Source: Clostridia bacterium
GTDB taxonomy: Bacteria > Bacillota > Clostridia > Christensenellales > SZUA-584
DNA: 64,000 nucleotides
Assembly (NCBI GenBank): GCA_018648645.1
Contig: JABGQS010000001.1
Span: 124,001-188,000 of the forward strand
Direction: 5' to 3'
A program made the translations under genes and the position numbers. Shown here one piece after another: positions 24,178-34,047 of this stretch; the stretch's first letter is position 1, and every line of letters begins with the position of its first letter. The notes under the pieces were generated by a model that was not told the origin of the DNA, made no database searches, and saw only the letters and a program-made list of their open reading frames with translations.

Positions 24178-24401
24178 ATAAGTGGCCTCCTGTTTTTAAT
24201 TTCTCGCTTGGATTTATACTATAACTTTTCGCGTGTCTTCGCAAGCAATATTTTCCTCTAGTTCCTGCGAGTGCAATGTTTTTTATGGCAATATGTGTTT
24301 TGACAATCGAAGTGCAGGAGCACACAAAGGTCTTGACTCAATCCGTTATTTCAGGGAGCGGAGCAATTCACTTGCATTATCCGCAGCATTTATTTGCAAA
24401 A

Positions 24402-24436
24402 GAAAAAGACGCCTCTTAATTGAGAAGCGCCTTTGT
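24402..24436 (-). terminator. Rho-independent terminator of rpsO-pnp
   Basis: On the minus strand a GC-rich stem (AAGGCGCTTCT with AAGAGGCGTCTT) is followed by a T-rich tail, 14 bp after the pnp stop. Confidence 0.85.
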
Positions 24437-24448
24437 TGAATTGCGTTA

Positions 24449-26554
24449 CTACTTGTCTGTTTTCTTGTCGTCCGGAAGCAGACCTTTTCTTGTGAGGTTG
24501 ACTCTGCCTTGGCGGTCGATCTCTGCAACACGCACAAGGATTTCGTCGCCGATGTTGACAACGTCTTCGACTTTTTCAACACGCTCGTTAGCGAGCTTGC
24601 TGATGTGCACAAGACCGTCTTTGCCGGGGGCAAGCTCTACAAATGCGCCAAAGTTCATGATGCGCACGACTTTGCCGAGGTAAACTGCGCCGACTTCGAT
24701 GTCTTTGGTAATCGCGTCGATAGCTGCCTTTGCTTTTTCCGCAGCCTCTTGGTCGGGCGATGTAATAAACACGCGTCCGTCGTCTTCGAGGTCGATTTTG
24801 ACACCGGTGTCTGCGATGATGCCGTTGATGACTTTACCGCCGCTGCCGATGACGTCGCGGATTTTCTCCGGGTCGATCATGAACTGCATGATTCTCGGTG
24901 CGTACTGCGACATTTCTTCTCTCGGCTCGGTGATGACTTCGTTCATCTTACCGAGGATATGCATTCTGCCGTCGTTTGCCTGAGCAAGCGCGCGGGTTAA
25001 GATTTCCTCGTCTATGCCTTTGATCTTCATGTCCATCTGAATTGCTGTGATGCCCTTTGACGTTCCGGCTACTTTGAAGTCCATGTCACCAAGGAAGTCT
25101 TCAAGACCCTGGATGTCTGTGAGTATCGCGATGTTGCCGTTATCTTCGTCCTGGATGAGACCCATTGCAACACCCGCAACCGGTGCGCTTATCGGCACGC
25201 CCGCGTCCATAAGAGACATTGAGCAGCCGCAGATGCTTGCCTGCGATGTAGAACCGTTACTGCTGATACACTCGGAAACTGTGCGGATTGCGTACGGGAA
25301 CTCTTCCTCGTCCGGGAGAACCGGTGCGAGTGCACGTGCTCCAAGAGCACCGTGACCGACTTCACGTCTGCTTGTGCCACGCAGCATCTTAGCCTCGCCT
25401 GTTGAATACGGCGGCATGTTGTAATGATGCATATAACGCTTGAACTCTTCTTCTGTGATTCCGTCAACACGCTGTCCGTCGCCGATAGCGCCGAGCGTTG
25501 TGATAGTCATTGCCTGTGTGTCGCCACGTGTAAATACTGCGCTGCCATGCGTTCTTGGGAGCACGCTAGTCTCGCACCATATTGGGCGAACTTCTTCGTG
25601 TGCTCTGCCGTCAGGACGCAGCTTTTTGTTGATGATTTTGTCGCGAACGATTTCTTTCTTGATTCCATAAAGCACTTCGTCGATGTCTTTTTCGCTTTCG
25701 GGATACTCTTCTTCAAAGTTTGCAATCGTTTCGTCCATGACTGCTTTTAAGTTGTCGTCGCGTACGTCACGCTCGATTGTGTCGAGTGCAGCTACCATTT
25801 TGTCAAACGCGAAATCGCGCACTTTAGCCGCAAAGTCTTCGTCAACTGTGTAGATATCCGGCACGAGTTTTTCTTTGCCGATCTCGTCAACAATCGTGTC
25901 GATGAATGCAACGATTTTTTTGATCTCTTCGTGTGCAAACAGTATCGCATCGAGCATTTCTTTTTCTGTAATTTCGTTTGCTCCTGCTTCAACCATCATC
26001 ACGGCGTCTCTTGTGCCCGAAACTGTCAGGTCAAGAACGCTCTTTTCGCGCTGCTCGCTGTCCGGGTTGATGATGTACTGACCGTCTACCATACCGACGA
26101 TAACCGATGCGGTTGGTCCCGCGAACGGAATGTCGCTGATGGACAAAGCGATGGACGAGCCAATCATGCCGTACACTGTCGGCGGGATGTCGTAGTCTAC
26201 GCTAAGCACGGTTACGATGACCTGCACGTCGTTTCTGTACCCTTTTGGGAACAGCGGACGAAGCGGTCTGTCTGTCAGTCTGCATGACAGTACTGCGTTT
26301 TCTGAAGGTCTTCCTTCTCTTTTGATAAACCCACCCGGTATTTTACCTACAGAGTATTTTTTCTCTTCATACTCTATGCTGAGCGGGAAAAAGTCGATCC
26401 CTTTTCTCTGGTTCTTTGATGCCGTTGCTGTTACCAGCACCATCGTGTCGCCGCAGCGCAGAATACATGATCCGCCTGCCTGCTGTGCATACTTGCCGGT
26501 GTCGACCGAAAGCGTTCTGCCGCCAAGTTCCATTTCATAAACTTTGTGATTCAT
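24449..26554 (-). CDS. pnp: Polyribonucleotide nucleotidyltransferase (PNPase)
   Basis: 701-residue phosphorolytic 3'-5' exoribonuclease of RNA decay. Two RNase PH domains (about 10-140 and 310-540) are linked by a helical domain; the KH domain holds the GSGG loop ([13 protein letters not shown], about 562) and the S1 domain is at about 620-690 ([15 protein letters not shown]). The start at 26554 ([12 protein letters not shown]) is preceded by GGAGG; the frame runs 34 codons further upstream, through a structured leader, and is rejected. It follows rpsO as in most bacteria. Confidence 0.98.
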   Translation of the reverse strand: MNHKVYEMELGGRTLSVDTGKYAQQAGGSCILRCGDTMVLVTATASKNQRKGIDFFPLSIEYEEKKYSVGKIPGGFIKREGRPSENAVLSCRLTDRPLRPLFPKGYRNDVQVIVTVLSVDYDIPPTVYGMIGSSIALSISDIPFAGPTASVIVGMVDGQYIINPDSEQREKSVLDLTVSGTRDAVMMVEAGANEITEKEMLDAILFAHEEIKKIVAFIDTIVDEIGKEKLVPDIYTVDEDFAAKVRDFAFDKMVAALDTIERDVRDDNLKAVMDETIANFEEEYPESEKDIDEVLYGIKKEIVRDKIINKKLRPDGRAHEEVRPIWCETSVLPRTHGSAVFTRGDTQAMTITTLGAIGDGQRVDGITEEEFKRYMHHYNMPPYSTGEAKMLRGTSRREVGHGALGARALAPVLPDEEEFPYAIRTVSECISSNGSTSQASICGCSMSLMDAGVPISAPVAGVAMGLIQDEDNGNIAILTDIQGLEDFLGDMDFKVAGTSKGITAIQMDMKIKGIDEEILTRALAQANDGRMHILGKMNEVITEPREEMSQYAPRIMQFMIDPEKIRDVIGSGGKVINGIIADTGVKIDLEDDGRVFITSPDQEAAEKAKAAIDAITKDIEVGAVYLGKVVRIMNFGAFVELAPGKDGLVHISKLANERVEKVEDVVNIGDEILVRVAEIDRQGRVNLTRKGLLPDDKKTDK

Positions 26555-26583
26555 TTTTGTTTTCCTCCATTCATTCTTTACCA

Positions 26584-26662
26584 AGGTATGCACACCCTTT
26601 GCGCACACCCTAGGCGCATGTAATTTTGCGCCTATACAAAGAATAGAGCGACACATTAGCCG
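26584..26662 (-). promoter_or_regulatory. Two hairpins in the rpsO-pnp leader
   Basis: Reading the minus strand, a first hairpin pairs TAGAGCGGC with GTCGCTCTA (around 26662-26640) and a second pairs TAGGCGC with GCGCCTA (around 26634-26610). Neither has a T run. In E. coli a comparable double stem in the pnp leader is cut by RNase III for PNPase autocontrol; the same use here is inference. Confidence 0.6.
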
Positions 26663-26677
26663 CTCTACTCGAAATGC

Positions 26678-26941
26678 CTATTTTCTTAAGTTCAAGGTCT
26701 TGATGACTTCGCGATATCTTTCTATGTCTTTCTTCATCAGATAGTTTAGAAGTCCTCTTCTCTTACCTACCATCTTTAACAGTCCGCGCCGTGAGTGATG
26801 ATCCTTCTTGTGAATCTTCAGATGCTCTGTCAAGTGGTTGATGCGCTCTGTCAGCAGTGCTATCTGCACCTCGGGAGAGCCTGTGTCGCCGTCTTTCACA
26901 GCGTACTGCTCAATAATACCTGTCTTTTTCACTTTATCCAT
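26678..26941 (-). CDS. rpsO: 30S ribosomal protein S15
   Basis: 87-residue ribosomal protein that binds 16S rRNA helices 20-22 early in assembly. The stretch [17 protein letters not shown] and the [19 protein letters not shown] core are typical and length is normal. AGGAGG precedes its ATG. pnp lies 123 bp downstream in the same direction. A short perfect hairpin (CAACG-CTATA-CGTTG, 26984-26970) lies in its leader and may take part in S15 autocontrol, which in other bacteria uses varied leader structures. Confidence 0.98.
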   Translation of the reverse strand: MDKVKKTGIIEQYAVKDGDTGSPEVQIALLTERINHLTEHLKIHKKDHHSRRGLLKMVGKRRGLLNYLMKKDIERYREVIKTLNLRK

Positions 26942-27026
26942 GTGTTCCTCCTAATTTTTAATCCATATACAACGTATAGCGTTGGATAGTCGCTAAACAT
27001 CGTATAAGGTCTTTTTAGCACAAACA

Positions 27027-27055
27027 ATCATAACACAAGCGAGTTTGTTTGTAAA
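27027..27055 (-). promoter_or_regulatory. rpsO promoter (TTTACA-17-TATGAT)
   Basis: Minus strand TTTACA at 27055-27050, 17 bp spacer, TATGAT at 27032-27027; leader of roughly 80 nt to the S15 start. Confidence 0.6.
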
Positions 27056-27132
27056 CGGTTTTGTTTGTGCGTCGTGTGGCATAGCCGAGCGTTTGCTATT
27101 ATATTGTACAGGATGTTAGTTTGGCAAGGCGG

Positions 27133-27161
27133 TTGATAATGGTTGGAAGAGATTGTATAAT
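27133..27161 (+). promoter_or_regulatory. Promoter of the gene at 27210 (TTGATA-17-TATAAT)
   Basis: TTGATA 27133-27138, 17 bp spacer, TATAAT 27156-27161, about 50 bp before the start codon; divergent from the rpsO promoter. Confidence 0.72.
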
Positions 27162-27209
27162 GGAGTTGTATAAAAAGTTTGACGATAGTAGATCCATAGG
27201 AGGTTAGGA

Positions 27210-28451
27210 ATGAGAAAATCAATTAGATTGACGCTACTGTGTTTTCTAGCACTTGCACTATTTACTTCTACTATAGGTTGCAGGTCTTTGGAATATAGCG
27301 ATACCGATGATGTAGCACGCAAGCAAGATGTCCACGCAGATACAGGACAATCAACTGCTTACTTTGATGGGCGCATTTACTATATATCTCAAGAAGATGG
27401 AGAAGACGGCATATACAGCATGCTTGAGGATGGCAGCGATGTTCATTTTGAATTATCTGTGCCAAAGATTACACGGATGATTGTAACGCAGGATTATATT
27501 TACTATGTTGGTGCCAAAAGCCCTGAGGAGTATGAAGGGCAAAAAGTTTTCAGCTTGTATCAGTTTGACCGTTCAACATTTGAAACTATAGAAGTGGAAT
27601 ATTCAGATTCTATACAATCTGTGTATGACGCATATGTGACCGATGGCGGAGTAGTCTGTGTATTGGTGAAGAGAGGTCCAAGAGGTATGGTGCCACCATC
27701 TAATTTTGCTTATATTAAGAATAGCAGTGAGTTTTTGAAAGCTGACATTTCGCTAAACGGACATCTTGAAAGTAATGACGAGGTTATTTTTGCTCATGAT
27801 GAACTAAATGCATTTGGAAAGAGCAATCTAGTTGGCGACTATAACGTATCCTTTCTTGATGCTAATTCCGGCGTTGCAGTGATGAATAGTGTTGAACTAA
27901 ACGCAGTACCGTACTTTAAAGTGCTATATGCTGAAGGTGATAAGATATGGTGCTCTTTGGATAATAATTTGCTCGAAATAGATAGGAAAACACTACAAGT
28001 AAGCTTCATCTATATGAACTTTGATGACAAAGTTCATGATATGAAAATCACTGAAATGTACATGCATGACGATGCGGCTTTCGTAATATATGAAAAACAA
28101 TTGGGGGGCACTCAATTATTCTATAGATTGGATTTAGAGTATGCGGCATATAATGAACTTATGACCTTTAATAAAGGAAAAGTGCTGCTAAAAGTTGAGG
28201 ATGAATATGTTCTTTGGGCTAAAGGAAACAAAATATTTAGTAGCCAGTATATTGACGAGAGGTATAGATGGATTATTGGTGAGCCGAAACTTGAAATAGA
28301 GATGCCCGAAAATATTGTTGCTAACAACATACTTGAGATTGCGGGGGACTGGCTGTTTATACATAAGAAAGCAAGTAGTGCAGATACTGAAACAAACCAA
28401 TTACTATATAAGGTGAACCTGGTTACAAAAGAAATTCAGAAGGTTGATTAG
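27210..28451 (+). CDS. Probable secreted lipoprotein with beta-propeller-like repeats, function unknown
   Basis: 413 residues. A basic start and hydrophobic signal helix (about 6-22) end in STIGC (Cys 24), an acceptable lipobox, so a membrane-tethered lipoprotein is likely. The rest has recurring blocks of the type YFDGRIYYISQ...DGIYSMLEDGSD, IYYVGAK, KIWCSLDNNLLEID and YVLWAKGNKIFSS, which resemble the strands of DUF5050-like beta-propellers. Codon use is more AT-rich than in its neighbours, a possible sign of later acquisition. AGGAGG precedes ATG 27210. No enzyme motif was seen. Confidence 0.75.
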   Translation: MRKSIRLTLLCFLALALFTSTIGCRSLEYSDTDDVARKQDVHADTGQSTAYFDGRIYYISQEDGEDGIYSMLEDGSDVHFELSVPKITRMIVTQDYIYYVGAKSPEEYEGQKVFSLYQFDRSTFETIEVEYSDSIQSVYDAYVTDGGVVCVLVKRGPRGMVPPSNFAYIKNSSEFLKADISLNGHLESNDEVIFAHDELNAFGKSNLVGDYNVSFLDANSGVAVMNSVELNAVPYFKVLYAEGDKIWCSLDNNLLEIDRKTLQVSFIYMNFDDKVHDMKITEMYMHDDAAFVIYEKQLGGTQLFYRLDLEYAAYNELMTFNKGKVLLKVEDEYVLWAKGNKIFSSQYIDERYRWIIGEPKLEIEMPENIVANNILEIAGDWLFIHKKASSADTETNQLLYKVNLVTKEIQKVD

Positions 28452-28493
28452 CAGGTTATAGAAAAATGTAAAGTTTGTAATTAGCCACCCCTC

Positions 28494-28521
28494 TTGTAAA
28501 CAAATTGTGTTGTGTTATAAT
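28494..28521 (+). promoter_or_regulatory. Promoter of the TauE/SafE-type gene (TTGTAA-16-TATAAT)
   Basis: TTGTAA 28494-28499 and TATAAT 28516-28521 with a 16 bp spacer, about 40 bp before the start codon. Confidence 0.6.
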
Positions 28522-28559
28522 GCATATTGGTTAACGAATTTATATCTCAAAGGGGCAAC

Positions 28560-29279
28560 ATGGCTGACATCATTCTCATATGCTTAGTACTTCTGTTTGC
28601 ATCGTTCGTGCAGGCGGCGTCCGGTTTTGGGTACGCTATTGCGGCGATGGCCTTTTTGCCGATATTTCTTCCGCTGACCGACGGTATGATGCTGACTATT
28701 ATATGCTCGTTTCCTATCATGCTTTATTTGTACATCAAAAACATGAAGCACGTAAACTATCGGATTGCGGTGCTGCCGCTCGTTTTCTCGCTGGCGGGCG
28801 CGCTTGTCGGTATGATGCTGCTTGTCAATTCTCCAAATGCGCTGGCGCTGCGAATTCTTGGTGGCTTTTTGGTTGCACTGGCCATATACTTTTTCATGTT
28901 TTCTGAGAAGATCAAGATACCCAACAACCGCATCAGCGCTTCGGTGGCGGGGCTTGTCTCGGGGCTGACGGGCGGCTTTTTCAACATCGGCGGACCGCCG
29001 GTCGTGCTGTTTTATTCGGTTGCTGCTAAAGACAAGAAAGAGTATTTGGCGACTTTGCAGTTTTTGTTCTTGTGCATGAGCGTTGTGAAATTTACTTATT
29101 TTGCTGCGACATTAGGCATTTCGAAGCAAGTGCTTACGATAGCGCCTTTTGGGGTAGGCATAAGCGTGGTCGGGATGGTGCTCGGCATGCTCGTGTTTAA
29201 CAAACTTTCGGGCAAAGTGGTACACAGAGTGGTGTATGTGATTATGGCGCTATCCGGATTATGGTACTTGTTCAGTTAG
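28560..29279 (+). CDS. TSUP family (TauE/SafE) anion permease
   Basis: 239-residue membrane protein with about seven to eight helices in two halves. Each half begins with the family signature: FASFVQAASGFGYAIAA near residue 13 and LVSGLTGGFFNIGGPPVVLF near residue 138. Members move sulfite, sulfoacetate, sulfolactate or similar organic anions; the substrate here is unknown. ATG 28560 follows AAAGGGG; a TTG 33 bases upstream is rejected. It stands alone between its own promoter and the rnf operon. Confidence 0.9.
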   Translation: MADIILICLVLLFASFVQAASGFGYAIAAMAFLPIFLPLTDGMMLTIICSFPIMLYLYIKNMKHVNYRIAVLPLVFSLAGALVGMMLLVNSPNALALRILGGFLVALAIYFFMFSEKIKIPNNRISASVAGLVSGLTGGFFNIGGPPVVLFYSVAAKDKKEYLATLQFLFLCMSVVKFTYFAATLGISKQVLTIAPFGVGISVVGMVLGMLVFNKLSGKVVHRVVYVIMALSGLWYLFS

Positions 29280-29545
29280 TTTTTCAAATCAACTTATCCC
29301 GGAAAAACGATAAAAAGGGGTAACCGAAATCGGATTACCATTATTATATAACCGCTCTTATTGAGCAAAAAAACATTAGGATTTACTATACAATTCAAGA
29401 AAAAACCACTATAATTAGTAAAGAAACAAACTTCATTGGCTCCTTTGAGTAATGGAGGTTTTGGCGCGTAAGACGGCGAAGCGAAAACGAGACTACTATA
29501 AAAACGATACTACAAATGGCAGAATATTACTTTACAATTAACGAC
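29280..29545. other. Intergenic stretch upstream of the rnf promoter
   Basis: About 265 bp without a gene. A 7-8 bp stem (GGTAACCG with CGGATTACC, 29319-29339) lacks a T run. The rest is AT-rich with a short GC-richer block around 29460-29495 that I do not recognise. Confidence 0.45.
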
Positions 29546-29573
29546 TTGAAAACAATTAATGTTATGCTATAAT
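29546..29573 (+). promoter_or_regulatory. rnf operon promoter (TTGAAA-16-TGcTATAAT)
   Basis: TTGAAA 29546-29551, 16 bp spacer, TATAAT 29568-29573 with an extended -10 TG at 29565-29566. Leader about 40 nt to rnfC, whose start has AAGGAG. Confidence 0.75.
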
Positions 29574-29620
29574 ACTTATTTGGGTAAATTATTGCGGTTT
29601 TTTGTAAAAAAGGAGACTAC

Positions 29621-30958
29621 ATGGCAGCAAAACGATCATTCAAAGGCGGCGTTCATCCGCTAAAGCGCATGCATCACGGAAAGATACTGTCCGAGAACAG
29701 CGCAATCAGCGCGTGCAGCGTGCCTGACGAAGTTATATTGCCGATAAGCCAGCACATCGGCGCACCGGCGGTTCCGATTGTGGCGGCGGGCGACAGAGTG
29801 GACATGGGACAGAAAATCGCGGAAGCAGGAGGTTTTGTAAGCGTGCCGATATTCGCCAGCGTGTCGGGAACCGTGAAATCGATTGAGGCTTGCTCTACGC
29901 TTTCGGGAAGACCGTGTGACTCCATTATAATTGAGAACGACCATGAAGACAGATTGAGCGGTGATATAGTAAAACCTGTGCGCCTTGCTGAGCTTAGCGG
30001 ACAGCAGATTATAGATATTATAAAGGAAGCGGGAATAGTCGGGCTTGGCGGTGCTGCGTTTCCGACGCACGTAAAACTCTCGCCGCCGCCGGAGAAGAAG
30101 ATTGACACACTGATTGTAAACGGCGCAGAGTGCGAACCTTACCTCACCGCTGACCACCGCGTAATGCTTGAGTATCCAGAGGAGATTGTTCGCGGTATCA
30201 AAGCGATGATGAAAGCGCTGAATGTAAAAAAAGCGATTATAGGCATTGAAGCAAACAAACGCGATGCGATTGACGCGATTCTAAAGTATACGCATAACGA
30301 GAACATCGATGTGACGGTCTTGAGGGTGAAATATCCGCAGGGCGCAGAAAAGCAGTTGATTGATTCGGTGATAGATCGCCAGGTGCCGTCAGGCAAGCTG
30401 CCGATGGATGTCGGCTGTGTTGTTGTGAACGCCGGAACGGCATATCAAGTTTCGCTTGCGATTGAGCAGGGATTGCCGCTGTATGAGCGCGTGGTCACTG
30501 TGACAGGCGCGGTCAACCAGCCGAGCAACTTAATGATCCGCCTTGGTACGCCGCTCTCGCACGTAATATCGCACGTTGGCGGGTTTTCCGGCGATGTGGC
30601 AAAAGTCATATCCGGCGGTCCAATGATGGGCGTGTCGCAGCAGGACCTTGAAGCACCTATTGAGAAGGGAAGCTCGGGTGTGCTGGCTCTGACCCACAAG
30701 ATGGCCAAAGCGACTCGCGAGTCTGACTGCATACGATGCTGCAAATGCATCGAGGTTTGTCCGATGGGACTGCTACCGTTTTTGATTGACGCGCACAGCA
30801 ACAGCAACGATTTTGAAGCGGCGGATAAAGACAGCGTATTCGATTGCATGGAGTGCGGTGCATGTTCGTATATATGCCCGGCAAACAGGTACTTGGTGCA
30901 GTCTATACGGCTGGCAAAGGCCGAGCTGACGGCGCAGCGGAAAAAAGAAAAGCAATAA
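29621..30958 (+). CDS. rnfC: Rnf complex subunit RnfC
   Basis: 445-residue peripheral subunit of the ferredoxin:NAD+ oxidoreductase; it is the likely NADH/FMN-binding entry. The SLBB/Complex1_51K-like core has GLGGAAFPTHVKL (about 145, flavin/NAD loop) and NGAECEPYLTADH. Two [4Fe-4S] motifs lie at about 369-380 (CIRCCKCIEVCP) and 408-419 (CMECGACSYICP). No long Lys/Ala-rich tail as in proteobacterial RnfC. First gene of rnfCDGEAB-maf, the clostridial order. Confidence 0.98.
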   Translation: MAAKRSFKGGVHPLKRMHHGKILSENSAISACSVPDEVILPISQHIGAPAVPIVAAGDRVDMGQKIAEAGGFVSVPIFASVSGTVKSIEACSTLSGRPCDSIIIENDHEDRLSGDIVKPVRLAELSGQQIIDIIKEAGIVGLGGAAFPTHVKLSPPPEKKIDTLIVNGAECEPYLTADHRVMLEYPEEIVRGIKAMMKALNVKKAIIGIEANKRDAIDAILKYTHNENIDVTVLRVKYPQGAEKQLIDSVIDRQVPSGKLPMDVGCVVVNAGTAYQVSLAIEQGLPLYERVVTVTGAVNQPSNLMIRLGTPLSHVISHVGGFSGDVAKVISGGPMMGVSQQDLEAPIEKGSSGVLALTHKMAKATRESDCIRCCKCIEVCPMGLLPFLIDAHSNSNDFEAADKDSVFDCMECGACSYICPANRYLVQSIRLAKAELTAQRKKEKQ

Positions 30959-30985
30959 TTGTTTATATATAGGAAAGAGGTTTTT

Positions 30986-31954
30986 ATGGATAAGTTCGCC
31001 ATGTCTTCGTCACCTCACGTCCGAGCGAGTGAATCGACGCGACGAATCATGATTGACGTTATCATCGCACTTTTGCCGGCGACGGTCTGCGGTGTGTACT
31101 TTTTTGGGATCGACGCATTGTGGATTATTCTCGTTTGCGTGGCTTCAGCCGTAGGGACAGAGGCGGTTTTGCAAAAGCTGATGAGAAGAAAGGTGACAGC
31201 GCTTGACGGAAGTGCTGCATTGACGGGATTGCTGCTTGCGCTCAATCTGCCCGTTATGGCACCGGGAATGCTTTGGCTGCCGTTCGTTGGCGCAGCGTTT
31301 GCAATCGCGATTGTTAAGCAGGCGTTTGGCGGGATAGGCAGCAACTTCTTGAACCCGGCACTGGCTGCACGGGCATTACTTATGGTGTCCTGGCCGACAG
31401 CGATGACGACATGGACGATGCCGGTAGATGCTGTTTCGGCAGCAACGCCTTTGGCCGCGCTCAAGTACGGCGGCGACGCGTTAAGCCCGTATCTCGACAT
31501 GGCAGTTGGCAACGTTGGCGGAACAATCGGCGAAACGAGCGCGATTGCGCTCATCATCGGCGGATTGTATTTACTGATAAGGAGAGTTATCGACTGGCGC
31601 ATACCCGGCGTGTTTATCGCAACGGTTGCGCTGTTTACGTTTATCGCGGGGCCTGAGGGTCTTTTTACCGGAGACGCGCTGTATCATATGCTGGGAGGCG
31701 GGCTGATGCTGGGCGCAATATATATGGCGACCGATTATTCGAGCGCGCCGATGAGCAACACAGGCAAGATAATCTTCGCTCTTGGGTGCGGAATACTAAC
31801 GAGCGTGATACGGCTTTGGGGCGGTTTTCCCGAGGGCGTTTCGTATTCAATACTGTTGATGAATTTGGTAGTACCGCTGCTGGACAAAGCGTTTAAACCG
31901 AAATTGTTTGGCACTTCAAGGCGGCGCGCCAAGTTTAAGGGGGTGACGGAATGA
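30986..31954 (+). CDS. rnfD: Rnf complex subunit RnfD
   Basis: 322-residue membrane subunit with about ten helices and a covalently bound FMN. The attachment motif DAVSAATPL (about residues 145-153) fits the ApbE flavin-transferase rule D-x-x-(S/T)-x-A-T. N terminus SSSPHVRASESTRRIMIDVI is typical. ATG 30986 is chosen because AAAGAGG lies before it; a TTG at 30959, directly after the rnfC stop, is possible but has no site. The stop overlaps rnfG by four bases. Confidence 0.96.
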   Translation: MDKFAMSSSPHVRASESTRRIMIDVIIALLPATVCGVYFFGIDALWIILVCVASAVGTEAVLQKLMRRKVTALDGSAALTGLLLALNLPVMAPGMLWLPFVGAAFAIAIVKQAFGGIGSNFLNPALAARALLMVSWPTAMTTWTMPVDAVSAATPLAALKYGGDALSPYLDMAVGNVGGTIGETSAIALIIGGLYLLIRRVIDWRIPGVFIATVALFTFIAGPEGLFTGDALYHMLGGGLMLGAIYMATDYSSAPMSNTGKIIFALGCGILTSVIRLWGGFPEGVSYSILLMNLVVPLLDKAFKPKLFGTSRRRAKFKGVTE

Positions 31955-34047
31955 AGAAAATTATCGTAATGACAATTAAGCTTCTAGTCATCACCGTTGT
32001 TGCGGGCGTTTTACTGGGCGTCGTTAACGCGATTACGAAGGACCCGATTGCCGCGCAGGAAGCAAAGGCGGCAGACGAAGCGAGGTTTGCAGCATTCCCG
32101 TCTGCGACCGAGTTTGAAAAAATCGATATTGACATATCGGAGGATTATTCGCTGATACAAAACGTGTATACTGCGAAGGATGCGAGCGGCAGCGACATTG
32201 GCGTTGCAATCGGTATCAAAACCAAAGCGTACAGCACAGGGCTTAATATGACTGTTGGGCTGAGCGCGCAGGGCACAATTACCGGTGTTGTAATCGGATC
32301 AAACCAAGAAACGCCGGGGCTTGGCTCTAAAGCGGCCGAGCCAAAGTTTATCGATCAATTTAAGGATGTGTCGTTTGACACGCCGCTGGTAGTGATGAAA
32401 ACAGGTGCAAGCGCGCCTTACGAAATTCAAGCGATTGCCAGCGCAACCATTACGTCGGACGGAGTCACGTACGCCGTTAACAAAGCGGTGGAGTATTACA
32501 CCAAAGTGCTTGGCATGGGCGAGAACGTGACGAACGAAGCAATCGCGGAGCAAGAGGAGAAAGTTAGGGACGCGGATATGCTTGCTGCATTTGCAGGAGC
32601 GGACGCGTTTGAAAAAATAGACATTGAGATACCCGATAAGTACGCGGCAATCAAAGAGCTGTACAGGGCGATTGACGCGCAGGGCAGCGAGATTGGCGTG
32701 CTTGTTGTGATGACTTCGAAAGGGTACTCTGAAGACTTAGGTCTGATGATTGGGCTTAGCAAGGACGAGTATGTTGCCGGGCTTGTGCTTAATGTGGGCG
32801 CAGAGACACCGGGGATTGGAACGCTGGTCGAGGATTCTTCGTTTACCGACCAGTTTGTGGGCGCACCGTTCGACCCGCCGTTGACGCTCGTAAGAAATGA
32901 ATCGACAGCACAAACAGAAATTCAAGCAGTCAGCGGAGCAACGATTTCTTCAAGAGGCGTAATGGATGCGATAAACACAGCTGTGGGGTTCTATACCGAT
33001 ATACTTAGCCTTGGTGACAACGTGACGAGCGAAGCGATTGCGGAGCTTGAAGCAAACGCGCAGGCAGAAAACATGCAAGCAGCGTATCCAGATGCAGCTG
33101 AGTTTGAAGTGATGGATATACAGATACCTGCGGAATATGCGCAAATAAGCAGCATTTACAGCGCGCTTGATGCGCAAGGAAAACAAATCGGCATACTGGT
33201 GGACGTGACCACGAAAGGTCGCGCGGAAGAGCTTGACCTGCTGGTTGGGATGAGTGAGGACGGTTTTATTGTCGGACTTGTGTTAAAGACAAATGTTGAT
33301 GTACCGTGGCTGGGCACGATGGTTGAGGACACAAGGTTCGTTGACCAGTTTATCGGGCAGCCGATAAGCACGCCTTTTATGACCATTAGAAGTACGCCAA
33401 CGCAAGATAACGAAATTCAAGCGGTCAGCGGAGCAACAATCTCGTCAAGAGGTGTTGCGTATTCCGTAAACGCGGCAGCGCAGTTTTATGCCGATATGTT
33501 GGGTATAGAAATCGTGGTGCCGATAGCTACGCCGACGCCGTCGCCGGTACCGACGCCGACAGCGATACCACCCGAGCGTATTATCGACCCGGTGGACGAA
33601 GTAAGGGCGCAGGTGTTCCCGGAAGCGTACTCATTTGAGTTGATCGAGATTGAACTGCCCGAGCACTATGCATTTGTGGACAGCTTCCACAGGGCGTATG
33701 ACGCTTGGGGCAACGAAATTGGCGTGATAGTGGAGATTACGACCAACGGATATTACTATGGCATTAACTACACGGTTGGGTTCAGCAATACCGGTGTGAT
33801 AACCGGCATGGCGTTTGGCGAGAACGTGGACGAACCGGGGGTTGGGGACGAGCTTCACGTGGACTACTTTATCGAGGAGTACATAGGACTCTCGTTCTTG
33901 GAGGAGCTTAGAGTCTCGATGATGCAGTCGGCACCGCCGGGAGAGATTGACGCGGTTACAGGCGCGACGATTATGGTGGTGGACGTGACATACTATATAA
34001 GTGAAGCAGCAAGGTTTTATATCGACGTGATCGGAGGTGTGTCATGA
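31951..34047 (+). CDS. rnfG: Rnf complex subunit RnfG with four FMN-binding domains
   Basis: 698 residues, against roughly 180-220 for ordinary RnfG. After one N-terminal membrane anchor (about 5-27) come four homologous FMN_bind domains about 165 residues apart, the last separated by a Pro/Thr linker (about 528-548). The flavin-site motifs are AIASATITS (Thr about 165), AVSGATISS (Thr about 330), AVSGATISS (about 495) and DAVTGATIM (about 672). Only the fourth has the Asp that begins the ApbE recognition motif; the first three have Gln there (IQAxxxAT). The reading frame is unbroken and keeps four-base overlaps with rnfD and rnfE, so this is not an annotation artefact. It would move electrons across the outer face of Rnf, with extra flavins or as a spacer. 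Confidence 0.95.
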   Translation: MKKIIVMTIKLLVITVVAGVLLGVVNAITKDPIAAQEAKAADEARFAAFPSATEFEKIDIDISEDYSLIQNVYTAKDASGSDIGVAIGIKTKAYSTGLNMTVGLSAQGTITGVVIGSNQETPGLGSKAAEPKFIDQFKDVSFDTPLVVMKTGASAPYEIQAIASATITSDGVTYAVNKAVEYYTKVLGMGENVTNEAIAEQEEKVRDADMLAAFAGADAFEKIDIEIPDKYAAIKELYRAIDAQGSEIGVLVVMTSKGYSEDLGLMIGLSKDEYVAGLVLNVGAETPGIGTLVEDSSFTDQFVGAPFDPPLTLVRNESTAQTEIQAVSGATISSRGVMDAINTAVGFYTDILSLGDNVTSEAIAELEANAQAENMQAAYPDAAEFEVMDIQIPAEYAQISSIYSALDAQGKQIGILVDVTTKGRAEELDLLVGMSEDGFIVGLVLKTNVDVPWLGTMVEDTRFVDQFIGQPISTPFMTIRSTPTQDNEIQAVSGATISSRGVAYSVNAAAQFYADMLGIEIVVPIATPTPSPVPTPTAIPPERIIDPVDEVRAQVFPEAYSFELIEIELPEHYAFVDSFHRAYDAWGNEIGVIVEITTNGYYYGINYTVGFSNTGVITGMAFGENVDEPGVGDELHVDYFIEEYIGLSFLEELRVSMMQSAPPGEIDAVTGATIMVVDVTYYISEAARFYIDVIGGVS

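Noticed and set aside
33510-33600. Frameshift or fusion artefact in rnfG at the Pro/Thr linker
   Set aside because: The frame is unbroken, all four domains are in the same frame, and similar linkers join domains in other surface proteins.
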